DNA of 64,000 nucleotides, taken from Ascochyta rabiei. Its lineage: Eukaryota; Ascomycota; Dothideomycetes; Pleosporales; Didymellaceae. This document shows positions 1 through 11,721 of the stretch, piece after piece (positions within the stretch are counted from its first letter, which is position 1; the number at the start of each line of letters is the position of its first letter). Position numbers and translations under genes: made by a program. Below the pieces are notes generated by a model. The model was not told where the DNA came from and made no database searches. It saw only the letters and a list, made by a program, of their open reading frames with translations. The DNA is taken from the NCBI RefSeq assembly GCF_004011695.2, contig NC_082412.1:868001-932000 (forward strand), written 5' to 3'.

Positions 1-2109
1 GAGATTTTGGACTCAACATAGACGAGGTTTTTGTTGCAAATTACGAGCACTTGCTTCTGCGACTTCAAGCCGAGCTCATTGAAGCACTGGAGCGCAAAGC
101 TCTTGATGAGCTTCAGCAGGGTGGGCATGACAAGAAGCAGCAAAGGCTCCTGAGTTGGTTCACAGAATTCGCCGAGAAGCCACGACCACTCAGCACCTCG
201 TTCCCATGGACCATTAAGCCGTCGCTAGCTGTGTTGTGGGGTGTAAGCTCATTCTTGAATCTTGCTGGACTCTGAGGATCCAGACGCTGACTTGAGGTCT
301 ACCAGGTCTGTTGGATGTTTTACAACTCTTCTGGCACCTCATCTGCGGGCACCGAAGGTAGCAACGACCGCGTACCAGGATCTCGTGTGCTCCAGCACCT
401 CGATGTTCCATGGGATGCTCCAGGATCGTCTGAATGTAGGTTTCGCATTTTGCGTTCGCATCTCCATGAGGTTGTTTCAGTCACTGACTAGTCAGACTTC
501 CGCTTTGGCCTGGAGTTGATTGGCTTACAGCCACAACCCACAGCGCAGCAGCTAACTGGCGACGATTTGACAGTGGGGCCTGGGAGTGATGTGTTCGAAG
601 CACGAAACGCGGATCACTGGTCGCCCGAATGGCAACCATTTGAATCTAGGCATCCGAGCCTTACATATGCCCAGCTGTCGCCGATTGGCTCGTGGGCGCC
701 TACAGCACCGCCCAATATCCCAGGTACGGACTAGCCGCATTGACTCACACTTCCTACCTCGACAACAACCTGGTTTCAGCCTGCAGTCGTTCGCAGCTAA
801 CGTGCAGTCAGGCCAAAGTACTTATGCTTGGGCTGCCCATCAGCAGTACCCCATAAATCCCATTAATAATTACTTACCTCAGAATCCAGGCGCTCTAGCA
901 CTCACGGCGTTTGCGCAGCAGCTTAGCCCCAACAGCCTTGACCAGTCTCGGCAGCTTCCGTACTCTTCTTTGCCACAGCATAGTCCGCGTCATCTGGCAA
1001 ACCCTCCCCAGACTCCAAGCATTCGAGTCACCGGAACAGCGGGAACGGGAGACGAGGCCTTTGCTCCGCCACATTCGGATTTCGCGGCCTGGAACTATAT
1101 ATCACCCTCCTCAGGCCCGCCACGAAACAGCAACAGCAGTACAAATTTCGACTTGTTCAACATGGGAAACACTTTGCCACCTGTCAACGTACCATCGATA
1201 CAGCTGCCGCAGGATTACAACAAGCACCAGCGTTCACATTCAATGAACTCGAACCCGGATCTGCCCACTCCGGTTAGTATGTCAGGACCTCACTCTGCTC
1301 TGCCATCACCCATTCGTGAGCAGAGAACAACAATGTCGAGCCCACACGCCCATGCACGACAACTCTCCGAGGAAGTTTCTTCACAAGATGAGCATGACGG
1401 ATCGCTGCGGAAGAACAACGCCTATAAACGTGCCGAGGAGCCACCGCGCAACCAGGAAGCAAAGATGGTCTGCAAGCACCAAGAATGTTCTGGTCTCACC
1501 TTCGACCGAAAGTGTGAATGGAGGTAAGCGAAGTAGCATCATCAATACCAAGACCTCTGTCTAACGTGCATCTACAGCAAACACATGGACAAACATGACC
1601 GACCCTACAAGTGTCTCGTCAAGGGATGTGAGAAACTGCAAGGCTTCACCTACAGCGGTGGTCTCTTGCGCCACGAGCGCGAAGTACACAAGATGCACGG
1701 TGGAACTAAGAAGTCCCTCTTCTGCCCTTTCACGGATTGCAAGCGTAGCTCTGGCGCTGGCTTCACGCGGAAGGAAAATCTCGCTGAACACATCCGTCGC
1801 GTACACCGTAGGACGAGCATGTCAGCCGACATGCACGGTTTGGTGATTCGACGTGAAACCTTGGAACGCTCACCAACCGTTGAGAGCCGTCAGGCCTCTG
1901 AGTCACCCTATGTCCGCAACCTCGAGTATCGTGAAAGCGAGGAGCCTTCGCTCAAGCGGAAACGAGTCACCGACTCCGTCCTGTCTGATCGCGCTGATGA
2001 GGACCTCCGCGCTGAAATCAAAAGACTACGACACGAGAACGAGGAGAAGGACGCCCGATTACGACAGCTCGAGCAGGCTGTGATGGCGCTGCAGCAGAGT
2101 CGCAGGTAA
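1..2109 (+). CDS. C2H2 zinc-finger protein, 5' end outside window
   Basis: Probable transcription factor. I join <1..242, 306..435, 496..723, 812..1523 and 1578..2109; phases agree across all four introns and give 613 visible residues. The last intron is very clear (GTAAGC donor, CTAAC branch, CTACAG end). The third (724-811) is less certain: GTACGG donor and GCTAAC before TCAG. Three C2H2 fingers lie in the C-terminal half: one begins CKHQEC and is split by the last intron (second pair H-x4-H), the next has CLVKGC followed by LRHEREVH, and the third has CPFTDC with HIRRVH. A basic stretch (KRKR) and a charged coiled coil close the protein. The middle is Q/S/P-rich and probably disordered. 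The N-terminal part before the window is missing, so family and target cannot be named. Finger assignment is firm; function is inferred. Confidence 0.8.
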
Positions 2110-4464
2110 CCCCTGTCCGGGCTTAGGTTTCGCTACCGGGAATGGGACATACATACTAACATTAGTCTGAGGTAACTTGCCACTTGTCATCATTTAATGA
2201 ATTACGGCTGCTGGAGTTGGTCATCGGTACTTGGGTTGGGAAGGACATCTCAAACTGCACAGCATGGATGTTGGCACTCAGATACTACGATTCACTTTCC
2301 CCTCTAGCAGGATGACGCTCACTGTACATAATATTGGGCGTCTGACTGCTCTTACAACTAGACTTGTATTTACTGTCAGCATGTCTGGAACATGTACATC
2401 ACGCGAGATGACCAGGCGCGATATTACTCCATTCACTTAGAAAGACGGACGGCAACGATAAGCCAAAGAAAGACAACACTGTACTCATTATAGAAAAACA
2501 AGCGCCACAGGCGGATGAAAGGCACAAAAACATGACATGCCAGATGTTTGCTCGCGTTGGGCTGAGGTGAGGTCGTGATTAGCTTTCAGCCCCAAAGTCT
2601 GCCTGATGTGCCTGATCCTCTGCGCCCTTTGAACCTTCCCAACTCACTCAGATGGCTGACCTGAGGGCGCGCTGGCTGCCTAACGCCATGTCTTCACCAC
2701 GGCTCTCGTCACAGACGGTTCATGCGAGTCATTGCGACGTACAGGCTGCCGTCTGCAGTCATCATGATCATAGAATCTCGTACGGGCGTATACGAAGGAG
2801 CAAGTCCAGCAGATGTCGCACAAGCCACACGAACTTCGTACGACGGCCTGTTCGGATCAGATCACAATTTGTCCGTCGGGCCTTGTGCACCTTCTTTCCA
2901 GGCTGCCATCGAATGTCAGTAGCCAGCCTGTCCGCCGTCCGCCTCGAGCCGCGCACGCCGAAGCCTCCGCCAACAAGGACCAAGTTTTTACCCACATCGA
3001 GCCATCCGCTGCATTCCCCAACAGCTTTGCGTCAGCACGAACAAGGCGCAAGTGTCCGCAGACTGTGTTGCCGTGACGCACATACGAGTCATACACGTTC
3101 ACAGCTCTTGTCGCCTTGCCCGATGGTGCTGAGCGATGTGGGAAGTTGATTGGTAAGTAGTGCTCATGTGATAGCGCGTTAGCGTGCAGCGTGCAGCGTG
3201 CAACGTGCAGGCGGTACGTGTTACGTGTGTCGCGTTTGCTGCCTTGTGTGCCATGTCGCCCGCCCACTTCTGGTTTTGTGCTGGTGGAGGTCGGGAGGGT
3301 CGGCGTTGGATGTCGACGACGGAGATGAGGATAAATTAGGCGAGGTGTGGCGGAGCGACTGCCTGTGTGAACGTGCGTGAACGCCGGACTGATGGCAAGG
3401 CTTGTGAGGCGTGACGATAGCTGGTAGCGGCATGAGTAATGTTAAAGGGGTTGGTAAAAACATGGAGTTCTTAAAGTAGTATGCTATCATATTGGCCTTG
3501 CAGCCGACAAGTTTGATGTATTGTTGTGTACATTCTATTCTCTACACTATACTATCTACACTACAAACTGTACCCTGGCAGAAAGGGTCAAGTGAACAAC
3601 ACCGATACATAAAAGGTATGCCCCGATCTGCTCTGAACCCCTAACTCCGGCCAGGAAGGTTTGGAACGCGACGTAGATCAACCTATGGTCATGCACTCAC
3701 AGTCATGATTGATTCTTCGTTCAATCACCGCCAACACCTGCATTCTTCTGCTACTGGCATGCAAACTATCCTTCAGCGGCGATGACGGGTTTCGATCATA
3801 GACGGGTTTGGATGTCTTAGATAGCGGAGGTAAATTGACGTGAGAGAACTGGACCACGTTGATGACGCACCACCGATGTGTCTAACTGTTCTTTGATGTA
3901 CACACAGTGGTTTCTGGCCACTAGATAGCGCATGGGATGTTGTTCAGAATGTGTGGTGATGCTGGTGACGGGCGTTTGCTGTGGCGCCTTTGGATCGGCA
4001 CCAAGGTGCGCGTGTGTTTGTGAGATGTCGTGTGCGCTGACCTGGTGCCGCAACGCGAAGGTGCGCGGGATGCGAGGCGAAGATATGCCCCGACCACTTT
4101 CGCTCTGTTCTTGCATCAACTTGATGGAATCAGATCGAGGACTGTCACAGCTGGTCAGCGGTGAGCGACGACATCACAATCTACTGAACGTGTGTGAATG
4201 ACTGCTCAATGATAACGACGATAGGTAACGATGTAGCAGAAAAGTGCAAGAAAACAATATCCTGAGAAAAGGGTTTGACTACTGGAAGGATTGAGAATGC
4301 GAAATTTGGAAACAGCTCTAGCGCACGATCTTTGAGAAGAATCGACTGAGACGCCGTAGCAAATTACTGTCGAACACGTATCGTACAGTGAGATTCGCAG
4401 GAGGGTTAACGGACCATAGAGAGGGAGATGAGAAGAGTCTGAAAGTAGCTTACGTTGTCGCCGC
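2110..4464. other. Intergenic, no supported gene
   Basis: About 2.35 kb between the zinc-finger gene and the converging Tim17-like gene. Open frames here (for example 2652-3149) have no recognisable domain, lie over competing frames on the other strand and lack convincing splice structure. A short GCGTGCA repeat sits at 3181-3210. I see no tRNA or transposon. Confidence 0.5.
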
Positions 4465-5522
4465 TTATGCCTTTGGTTGTTGCGCCTGCTCCTGTGCCCT
4501 CTTGATCGCCATCTCCTTGGCCTTTTGCTGAAACCCTTCGATCTTATCATCGATGATCGCAATCTCCGCTTCCAGCCTCAGCAGTTTCTCTTGCAATAAA
4601 TCTTCATACCGCTCGTCGGTCAATGCCTCCATTGGGCTCCACTTGCTCTCCGCGATCCGCTCCATCCAGTTCTTTTTCTTCTCTCCCCTAGCTGTCATCC
4701 GAGCCTCCTCTTGTATCTCAGCAGAGTGCTTGTTGTCGAGCAGGTTGTAGCCCTTCTGGCCCGCAAAGCCGAAGAGACTGAACATGAAGGTTCCAGGCAG
4801 GGCATTACGTGGTCCACGGAAGAGCAAGCCAAGACTCAGGCCAGTAAAGGCGCCGGCTATGGTGGATGCACGAATCTTGTCCGAGCGTGTGGGGCTGAGA
4901 TCGTGTCGCTGGCGCAGAGGTGCACCACGAGTTGTGTTCCACCAGTTCAGCAGGCCGTCTGAGTTGAGAAGGGAAGTGCGAGCGGTCCAGTAGGTGCTGC
5001 CGAGGGCAAAGCACTGCACACCGGAGGCGAGCGCGAAGAGGACTGGGGTTTGCGTGCGAAGTGTTCCGTAGAAGGCGCCGAGTGCAGTGCCGGGGATGGC
5101 TGAGGACGGTTAGGAGACAAGTCGAACGTTGGTGTCCAGGGAGCAGAGAGATGGCTCAACCAGTTGGAGCCAAGATGAGGAAACAAGCCATGTGTTGCTG
5201 GGCTCTCGATCAGGTAGAGGAAAGAGGAAAGAGGAAAGAGGAAAGAGTGACGCGTGGTGTGTGTTTGCAAGGCTGCAGAGAAGGGAGACGGCCGTCAATA
5301 CTGGGTGCAAGGAGGCGAACATGTTGTGGAGACGAAGAAGATTGGGATTGGAGGCATGAAAGACATTCCACGACAGAGGACGGCTGCACACATACCAGAG
5401 CCTAAGCCAATCCACGCAGCCTGGGTGGCTACATCGAGCGGCTTGGTGAGCTGTTCAGCCTGTCCAGCCTGTCCAGCCTGCTCAGCCTGTTCAGTCTGTT
5501 CAGGGTCGTGGGGCTGCTTCAT
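4465..5522 (-). CDS. Tim17-like small membrane protein
   Basis: Joined as complement(4465..5099, 5396..5522), giving 253 aa. The intron (296 nt) has a GTATGT donor, a CCTAAC branch and TCAG acceptor, and contains a GGAAAGA tandem repeat near 5220-5250. The N-terminus is Q/A/E-rich and comes from a 9-bp repeat (about 5448-5495). Glycine-rich hydrophobic segments follow (around GTALGAFYG and STIAGAFTGLSLGLLFRG, then FMFSLFGFAG), then a charged coiled-coil tail rich in E, K and Q. Paired Gly-rich helices recall the Tim17/22/23 superfamily, which would place it in the mitochondrial inner membrane. That family call is inference from composition, not a firm motif match. It is divergent from the eIF4B gene, about 300 bp apart. 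Confidence 0.65.
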
Positions 5523-5822
5523 GGCTTCCCACAGACAGACGGGTAGGGTGGGTGCTTGGTGTGCTTGGTGCGCTTGGTGTGCTCGCAGTGGTCAGTGGTC
5601 GCAGTGCTCGGCAGGGCTGTGATGTCAAGTGCACAGACCAGCAGCTACAGACGCACTTTCTGATTTCCCGGACCAGGCTTGGGTGCATCGCCAACCGTGC
5701 AGCCAGCGACACCACCACCACGCACGACACGACGACTTTCGAGAGCAGACCCCGCTCTCCTACACATTCAGACAGCGCGCGGATACTCACTGCGCGTTGA
5801 CACCAAACCGCAATTCGCAATC
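5523..5822. promoter_or_regulatory. Divergent promoter, Tim17-like gene and eIF4B
   Basis: The 300 bp between the two start codons must hold both promoters and 5' leaders. No specific binding site is recognised. The region right of the Tim17-like start has repeated GCTTGGTG runs near 5550-5580. Confidence 0.5.
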
Positions 5823-7764
5823 ATGGGTACGGCCCCCCACGAAACACGCAGGCCGTGTCTGGTGCGGCGGCTTTTTTGCCCCGCTCTGTACGGCTTCAAT
5901 TTGCAGGACCTCTGGCTGACGGACTTGCGCAGCGCCCAAGAACAAGGCGGCGAAGATGTCCCTGCAAGACTTCCTAGGCGACCAGGGTAGGCGCCCTGTG
6001 CTCCCCCTCGAGTGCGCAGACGACTGACTGCAGTGTAGCTCTGGGCTCATGGGCTGACGAGATGGAGGACATGCCAATGCCCCGTGAGTAGTACCAGCGT
6101 GTTTTCCTGCGCAAACCTCCCGTACTGACAGTGTGCAGGCGCAGGTACTTCCCCCCGCCCGCTTCCTGCGACTCGATTTTGCCCAACTTTTTGCATGCTC
6201 ACACTGCGCTAGGTGGTGGCGGCGGCGCCAGCTACGGCGGCGGCAGCGATAGGCCCACCTTTGGCTCTGGCGGCGGATTCGGCGCTGGCCGCGTTGAAAG
6301 CTTTGGTAGGTCGCCGTTGCCTCGCTTTCGTTGCACGCGCACGCTAATCGTGTCTCACAGCCGACCGCGGCTTTGCTACCCGCGAGGAGCTCCCCCTCCC
6401 CTCGAAGCCCCCTTACACTGCCCATCTGGGCAACCTCTCCTTTGATGCCACCGAGGGCGATGTCAACGACTTTTTCAGCGGATGCGAGGTCACCAACGTG
6501 CGCATCGTCGAGGACAAGCTCGACCGCAAGCCCAAGGGCTTCGGCTACGTCGAGTTCGGCTCGCTCGATGGCCTGAAGAAGGCGCTCGACCTGTCCGGCT
6601 CGCAGTTCCAGGGCCGAAATGTCCGCGTCAGCGTTGCTGAGCCCCGTAAGTAACACGCCGACGTTTGCAACCGCCGTGTCTGACAGCAGTGTAGCCAAGG
6701 ACCGCCCCGAAGCCAGGGACATCTCCGACTGGTCTCGCAAGGGCCCCCTCCCCGACCTTCCGGGACAGCGCCGCGGCCCCGACCGCGGTTACAGCAGCCG
6801 TGGCTTCGACGCTGCATCCGATGCTGGCAGCGACCGCGGCGAGCGCAGGCGCCCGGCATTCGAGAGCGACGGCAAGCAGCGTGACTTTGGTAACTGGGAG
6901 CGCAAGGGCCCCCTCTCCCCCTCGACCGAGGCACCGAGAGAAGGCGGCAGGCGCTTCGATGGTCCCCGTGAGCCCCGTCCCGAGCGCGAGGGTGGCTTCC
7001 GTGAAAGGCAGTCGCCTGCGTGGGGCGAGGGCCGTCCCGAGGGCGAGCGTGGTCCCCCACGTCGCGAGTTCCAGCCCAGCGAAGGCAGGCCGCAGTTCGA
7101 GAGACAGCCTACTGCTGCAGACCAGGACAACCAATGGAGATCCAAGATGCGCGCCGATGCCGCATCCCCGACTGGCACCCCAGACGCCAGCACCCCCTCG
7201 TCTCCCGCCCCTCTTGCCAGCCGCCCCAAGCTGAATCTCGCAAAGCGGACCGTTTCCGAGGCCCCGGCTGCTCAGCCAGCAACTCCCTCCGACAAGCCGA
7301 ACCCCTTCGGTGCCGCCCGTCCCATCGACACAGCTGCCCGTGAGAGGGCGGTGGAGGAGAAGCAGAAGCAGGCCGCACAGCAGAAGAAGGAGGCAGACGA
7401 CAAGGCCCGCGAGGAGAAGAAGGCCAAGGAGGCCGCCGCTAAAGAAGCTGCATCCGCAAAATCGACCGAGGAACCCAAGGAGGGTGGCGAGGTCCCCAAG
7501 GCTGTCGAGAATCCCGAGGCTGAGGCTGAGGACGAGACTGCCAACGGCGAGATTGTCGACGATAAGGAGGTCAAGCCTCAGGAGGTTGTCCAGGCCCCCA
7601 AGGACGGAGGATCCTGGAGACGCAAGTCCAGCACACCTGCTGCCCCCGCTGGTACCACAACCGAGACTTTGGAAGACGATGGCTGGAGCACTGTCACCAA
7701 GGCGCCCAAGAACGCCCGCACCAACCGTCGTGGAGGCGCTCCTACCCGCGCCATTGCCTCGTAA
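5823..7764 (+). CDS. TIF3: Translation initiation factor eIF4B
   Basis: eIF4B stimulates the eIF4A helicase and mRNA recruitment to the 40S ribosome. Exons: 5823..5826, 5933..5986, 6039..6083, 6139..6144, 6213..6305, 6361..6645, 6695..7764, giving 518 aa. The N-terminus has the family hallmark around LGSWADEMEDMPMP, then a Gly-rich segment and one RRM (about residues 75-160) with RNP2-like HLGNLSF and RNP1-like KGFGYVEF. Then come eIF4B repeats such as DWSRKGPLPDLPG and DFGNWERKGPLSP, an R/E/G-rich region and a KE-rich C-terminus ending in a GWSTV-type motif. Exon 1 holds only ATGG. The 6-nt exon 4 is optional: skipping it keeps frame and loses two residues, so that stretch is uncertain. Identity is firm. 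Confidence 0.92.
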
Positions 7765-8771
7765 ACCACCATGACCAGCTCATGGTGGTGTATCGGTGGC
7801 TTGTTCCTTTTTTGCGTTCCAGGAAAATAGTAACGTCGCGCATTTCACCGGCGTGGCGGAGTCATTCTCGAGGGTTTTGCTATCTGTTCATTCTGAGCAG
7901 CTGTGTCTTGTTGACTGTCTTTCAAGCGCACTGTACCTGCCTTGCGTTCAAGCTGGGATGCAAGGCGTTCGTCCGCTTGGTTAGGCTGATGGCTCCCCAG
8001 CTGCACCTTCGTCGGTCCATGTCGCTCACGATACCCGAGCATGCCCGTCACCCTGTTCCCTTTCCGTCCTCCAAAAGTTACGGTCTTCCAATCGCAGCAA
8101 CATCATGTCCGCCCATCTAGGCTCCGAAAATCTTGGACTTGGCATCTTCTCGAATACCGTCCTTCTCCGAACACAACCAAAACACGGGTGCGTCCCATTC
8201 CGCTTACGAGGTCAATGTCGTGACGATGATGTACCTTTCCCATAGACGACATGAGTGTTTGGGCATGTATCTATTTGCAGGTTAGATTGACGATTGAGTT
8301 CTCCACTTCAAACTTGGACTTTTGTGCATGATCGGGCAGTGTTGCATGCTAACCATCCACTAATGCTCACATGACACCGTATACTGTTTGTTGGCCTGTT
8401 CACAGCCACTGCGAGTAGCCTGGAATTTGGACGTTTGGTGATCGCCGTTGACGTAGATCCGCTTCCGCCCCAGTGGCTCTTGCAGGGTGGGTCCCCTGCC
8501 TAGCCGCCCCTCATACGTCAGTCTGTCCAACCTCAATATCTTGCTTTGGTGTGCCCGAGTCTACACTTTCCTCGTTCTAGTTGTGTCTCCGTTCGTTTTC
8601 TGTCTTTGTTTTGCGAGATTGATCTGTGGTTCGTACTCAGTCTGTTGGTTTCGAGTAATTTACTGTTCATTCCGGCTGCAAGGAAGCCAGGGACAGTTAC
8701 GACATCACATCATCCAGCAATCCTCCTCTCGAGTTGCGTCCACCTATACAAGCTTCTACGAATCCTGAGCA
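7765..8771. other. Intergenic, eIF4B 3' region and next promoter
   Basis: About 1 kb containing the eIF4B 3' UTR and the leader of the next gene. It is T-rich and pyrimidine-rich in 8500-8700. Short frames here carry no domains. Confidence 0.5.
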
Positions 8772-9980
8772 ATGTCGACAAAACCCCAATCACCCGGACC
8801 GAATTCCACATCGGCAGCATCAGCAAAACAAGCAAGGTCCCGTAAGGCCTTGAATCCAGACGCAACAGCAACAGGTCGAGCAGGCTCAGCAGGGGGCGTG
8901 GTTCTCGAGAAAGCAGCTGCGAAAAAGCCATCGACTCTAGCAAGCACTACAACCCCCAAAGCCGCATCGACTCCATCCATGGACACACCAACCAAGCGCA
9001 AACCCCGAAAGCTGAACAAGGAACCGACATCCACGGCAGCAGCAGCAGCAGCAGCAGCAGCACCAAGTCTCTCGAACGAAGCCGCCGAGCTCGAAGCGCT
9101 CAAGAATCGTGTCAGAGGACTCGAAGCGAAGGTTGAGGACCTCTATAAATCAACGCCGACCGCGAACGCCGCACCGCGTTCTCCACGCCGAAGAGGCAAA
9201 GGACGCAAGAACTCGAGCGCGACAACCACAGCAACTCTCGATAACCTTGGGCAATCCAAGCCAGAACACGAGCCACAAGTCACGGAGCTCGACGACGAAG
9301 AAGAGGCGGACGAGGAGCTTGTGCGCATCGAATCCGAGCTCGAAGTCGCGCGCCAGGACCTGGCACACTACCACCCGCAGGCCCGTCCACGAGCGAGAAG
9401 GAGGGGATCTGAAGACACAGAGTATGTGGAGGAGATAGCGCGAGATGCGCCGGGCGCGAACGCAGGCAGCGACAGACAGGTCACCCTGAGCGGCAGCTAC
9501 CGCATCCCGCTCCCGGCCAACCTGAACCCGGAGGACGTGAAGACGATCCAGAGCGGTGTGTCTGCGGCGCAGAACGTCGCTCGCTCGTTCCTCGACCAGC
9601 GGCGTGCTAACCAGGCGCTGAAGAATGCGCAGGCCGAAGCTGGGCCCCCGCTGCAGCCAAAGAATAAATCCACTCGTCCAGCGACATCGACGTCGGCGTC
9701 GACAAAAACGCCGGAATCAAGCATGGAAGTCGGTACGCAGCTGGAGGGCGGGGCGGGCAAGCAGAGTTGGGGCGAGTGGATTGGCGGGTACAGCATGGCG
9801 ATTAGTCGGGCGGTCAAGACGATCGAGCATGAGGCGGCTATGGAGGCCAAGACGGAGCGACCGACACAGAGCAGGCGGACGAGCACGCCCAAGGCAGGTG
9901 GAACGGGGGGGAAGAAGAAGAAGAGGCCGGCGGCAAAGGCGACGATGAGTGGGGAACAGGTACAGGGTCTGATGAGCTGA
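8772..9980 (+). CDS. Uncharacterised disordered coiled-coil protein
   Basis: A single exon of 402 aa starting ATG at 8772. I do not recognise the family. The N-terminal 90 residues are S/T/A/K-rich with a run of nine alanines from a GCA repeat (about 9037-9062). A heptad-like segment follows (NEAAELEALKNRVRGLEAKV), then a basic patch (SPRRRGKGRK), an acidic stretch (DDEEEADEELVRIESELEV), and a more ordered C-terminal half with a conserved-looking core around LNPEDVKTIQSGVSAAQN and WGEWIGGYSMAISRAVKTIE. The C-terminus is basic (GGKKKKRPAAK), a possible nuclear signal. No membrane segment or catalytic motif is seen. It converges with the next gene, 194 bp apart; a GGA/AGA repeat (10010-10055) lies between them. 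Confidence 0.75.
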   Translation: MSTKPQSPGPNSTSAASAKQARSRKALNPDATATGRAGSAGGVVLEKAAAKKPSTLASTTTPKAASTPSMDTPTKRKPRKLNKEPTSTAAAAAAAAAPSLSNEAAELEALKNRVRGLEAKVEDLYKSTPTANAAPRSPRRRGKGRKNSSATTTATLDNLGQSKPEHEPQVTELDDEEEADEELVRIESELEVARQDLAHYHPQARPRARRRGSEDTEYVEEIARDAPGANAGSDRQVTLSGSYRIPLPANLNPEDVKTIQSGVSAAQNVARSFLDQRRANQALKNAQAEAGPPLQPKNKSTRPATSTSASTKTPESSMEVGTQLEGGAGKQSWGEWIGGYSMAISRAVKTIEHEAAMEAKTERPTQSRRTSTPKAGGTGGKKKKRPAAKATMSGEQVQGLMS

Positions 9981-10174
9981 GTACCGGAAGAAGGAGGGGG
10001 TGGAGGTAGAGGAGAGGAGGAGGAGGAGGAAGAAGAAGAAGAAGAAGAAGAAGAAGCTGGTGTTGAAGACAAGGGGAGAAGACATGTACAGTATGTACTC
10101 GTTAGCACATGCATGTACCGGCGTTTTCATTTGGGCTCAGGGGTATCTCGTCACGACTCTGTCTCTACCGCCTC

Positions 10175-11721
10175 TCATATCTTCCGCCTTGTGTAGGCCC
10201 AGTAGGCCTTGGCTGGCAGTTTCCAGTCGGTCTTCCTCAAAGTCGGACTAAACAGGTCGAAATCGGCGTTTTGCAGCCGATCGAGCCAGGACTGGGTACT
10301 CACGCTCGGCATGAAGACGCCAAACGCGGCCTCGACGTCGCTCAACTGCTGCTCACTGCCGGCGTTCCTCTGCTGAGAAGTGTACTGATGCTCGCCGTCG
10401 TCCTGATGCTCAAACGCGTGGCCCAGGCTCCCTTCGCTTCGGAGCTTGGCCAGCATCTCCCTCGCTGTGATGAGATGATCGTTGGCGCGTGTGGCGACTG
10501 CAAAGACGGCGTCTCTCAGGCCCGGTGCGTGCGCCCCAAGGCGAAACACGTCTTCCTCGCGCACGTTGGCTTCGGCCATGACATCGAGCGGCAAAAGCAC
10601 GGCGCCCTGCGCTGGACCCGACTGGCCTGTGATGTGTGCAGCCGTGCGGGCGGGCTGGGGCTGGGGGAAGGCGATGAGCGGGACGCCGCGTAGAAGGGCG
10701 GCGATGCCTGCAGCTTTTCCAATGTGGGAGGCGATGTGGTCTGTTGTCAACGAGGCCTGGGGCAGGGCGGACAGAGTCAGGTACAACAAGGTCGAGTACG
10801 TGTTTTCGGCGTAGCTTTCAAGGGAGCTGAGGGTTGGGTAGGGTGGGTTGGCCAGGTACTGCTCGCGCGTGTTGATGACGCGGTGGAACCAGTTCTTGCT
10901 CAGGCGCGACTTCCCGTCTGTGCGGCTCTGCAGGTGCTCTGCGGCGTGGGCGAGGAGGATGGCGACGGGCTCTTTGGGGGGGGAGCCAGCCAGTGCTTTG
11001 GTGACGGTGTCGCGCCAGAACTGCATGCGCATCATGCCGACGGTGGGTGTGCTGGTGGTGTCGGCCACGCGGGCGACGTCGACGTTGAAGGCGCGAATGG
11101 CGAGGTAGGCATCACGGGAGGATTGCGGGACGAAGGATTGGAGGATGTGCGAGGGGGTGTCGTAGGTTCTGTGGGCAAATCAGCTTGGCGATGCGGTGAT
11201 GCGGTGATGGGGCGATGCGGCGATGCGGTGATGGGGCGATGCGGCGATGCGGTGATGGGGCGATGCGGCGATGCGGTGATGGGGCGATGCGGCGATGCGG
11301 TGATGGGGCGATGCGGCGATGCGGTGATGGGGCGATGCGGCGATGCGGTGATGGGGCGATGCGGCGATGCGGTGATGGGGCGATGCGGCAATGCGGTGAT
11401 GGGGCGATGCGGCGATGCGGCGATGGGGCGATGCGGCGATGCGGTGATGGGGCGATGCGGCGATGCGGTGATGGGGCGATGCGGCGATGCGGTGATGGGG
11501 CGATGCGGCAATGCGGTGATGGGGCGATGCGGCGATGCGGTGATGGAGGCTTGCACGTACCGGATGAGATTGGCGCAGTAGGCTCTTGCGCGCTCGACCT
11601 CGGCTTGCAAAGGGCGCGGGCCGTCGGCGAAGCATTGCGCGGTTTGTATTCGCCGCCTTTGAGGCGCCGGGTGTGTGTGAGTGCGCCGCAGGGGAGCAGC
11701 CCGGAGCGTTGCCGTCTGCAT
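10175..11721 (-). CDS. NDUFAF6-like complex I assembly factor
   Basis: Squalene/phytoene-synthase fold protein of the NDUFAF6 type, a mitochondrial factor needed to assemble respiratory complex I; these relatives are not known to make isoprenoids. Joined as complement(10175..11168, 11561..11721), 384 aa. The N-terminus is Arg-rich without acidic residues (MQTATLRAAPLRRTHTH), as in a mitochondrial presequence. The family core begins ARAYCANLIR-TYDTPSH across the splice and continues through MMRMQFWRDTV, NWFHRVINTRE, HIGKAAGIAALLRGVP and LPLDVMAE. The DxxxD metal-binding motifs of true synthases are not evident. The 392-nt intron is mostly a 24-bp minisatellite. It is divergent from RAD5 (254 bp between start codons). 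Confidence 0.85.
11209..11544. repeat. 24-bp minisatellite, 14 copies, inside an intron
   Basis: Fourteen nearly perfect copies of GGGGCGATGCGGCGATGCGG plus TGAT (24 bp). A GGCAATG variant recurs exactly 120 bp (five units) apart, near 11390 and 11510, suggesting a recent block duplication of five units. The array fills most of the single intron of the complex I assembly gene. Because 24 is divisible by three it stays open in several frames on both strands, producing long artefactual reading frames of 8-residue repeats. Confidence 0.97.

Noticed and set aside
2652..3267. Frames of 100-165 residues on both strands
   Set aside because: Overlapping, basic, no domain or splice support.
5787..7229. 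Minus-strand frames opposite eIF4B
   Set aside because: Antisense shadows of the RRM and R/G-rich exons.
11209..11544. CRISPR-like array
   Set aside because: Contiguous tandem units with no unique spacers, in a eukaryotic intron; it is a minisatellite.
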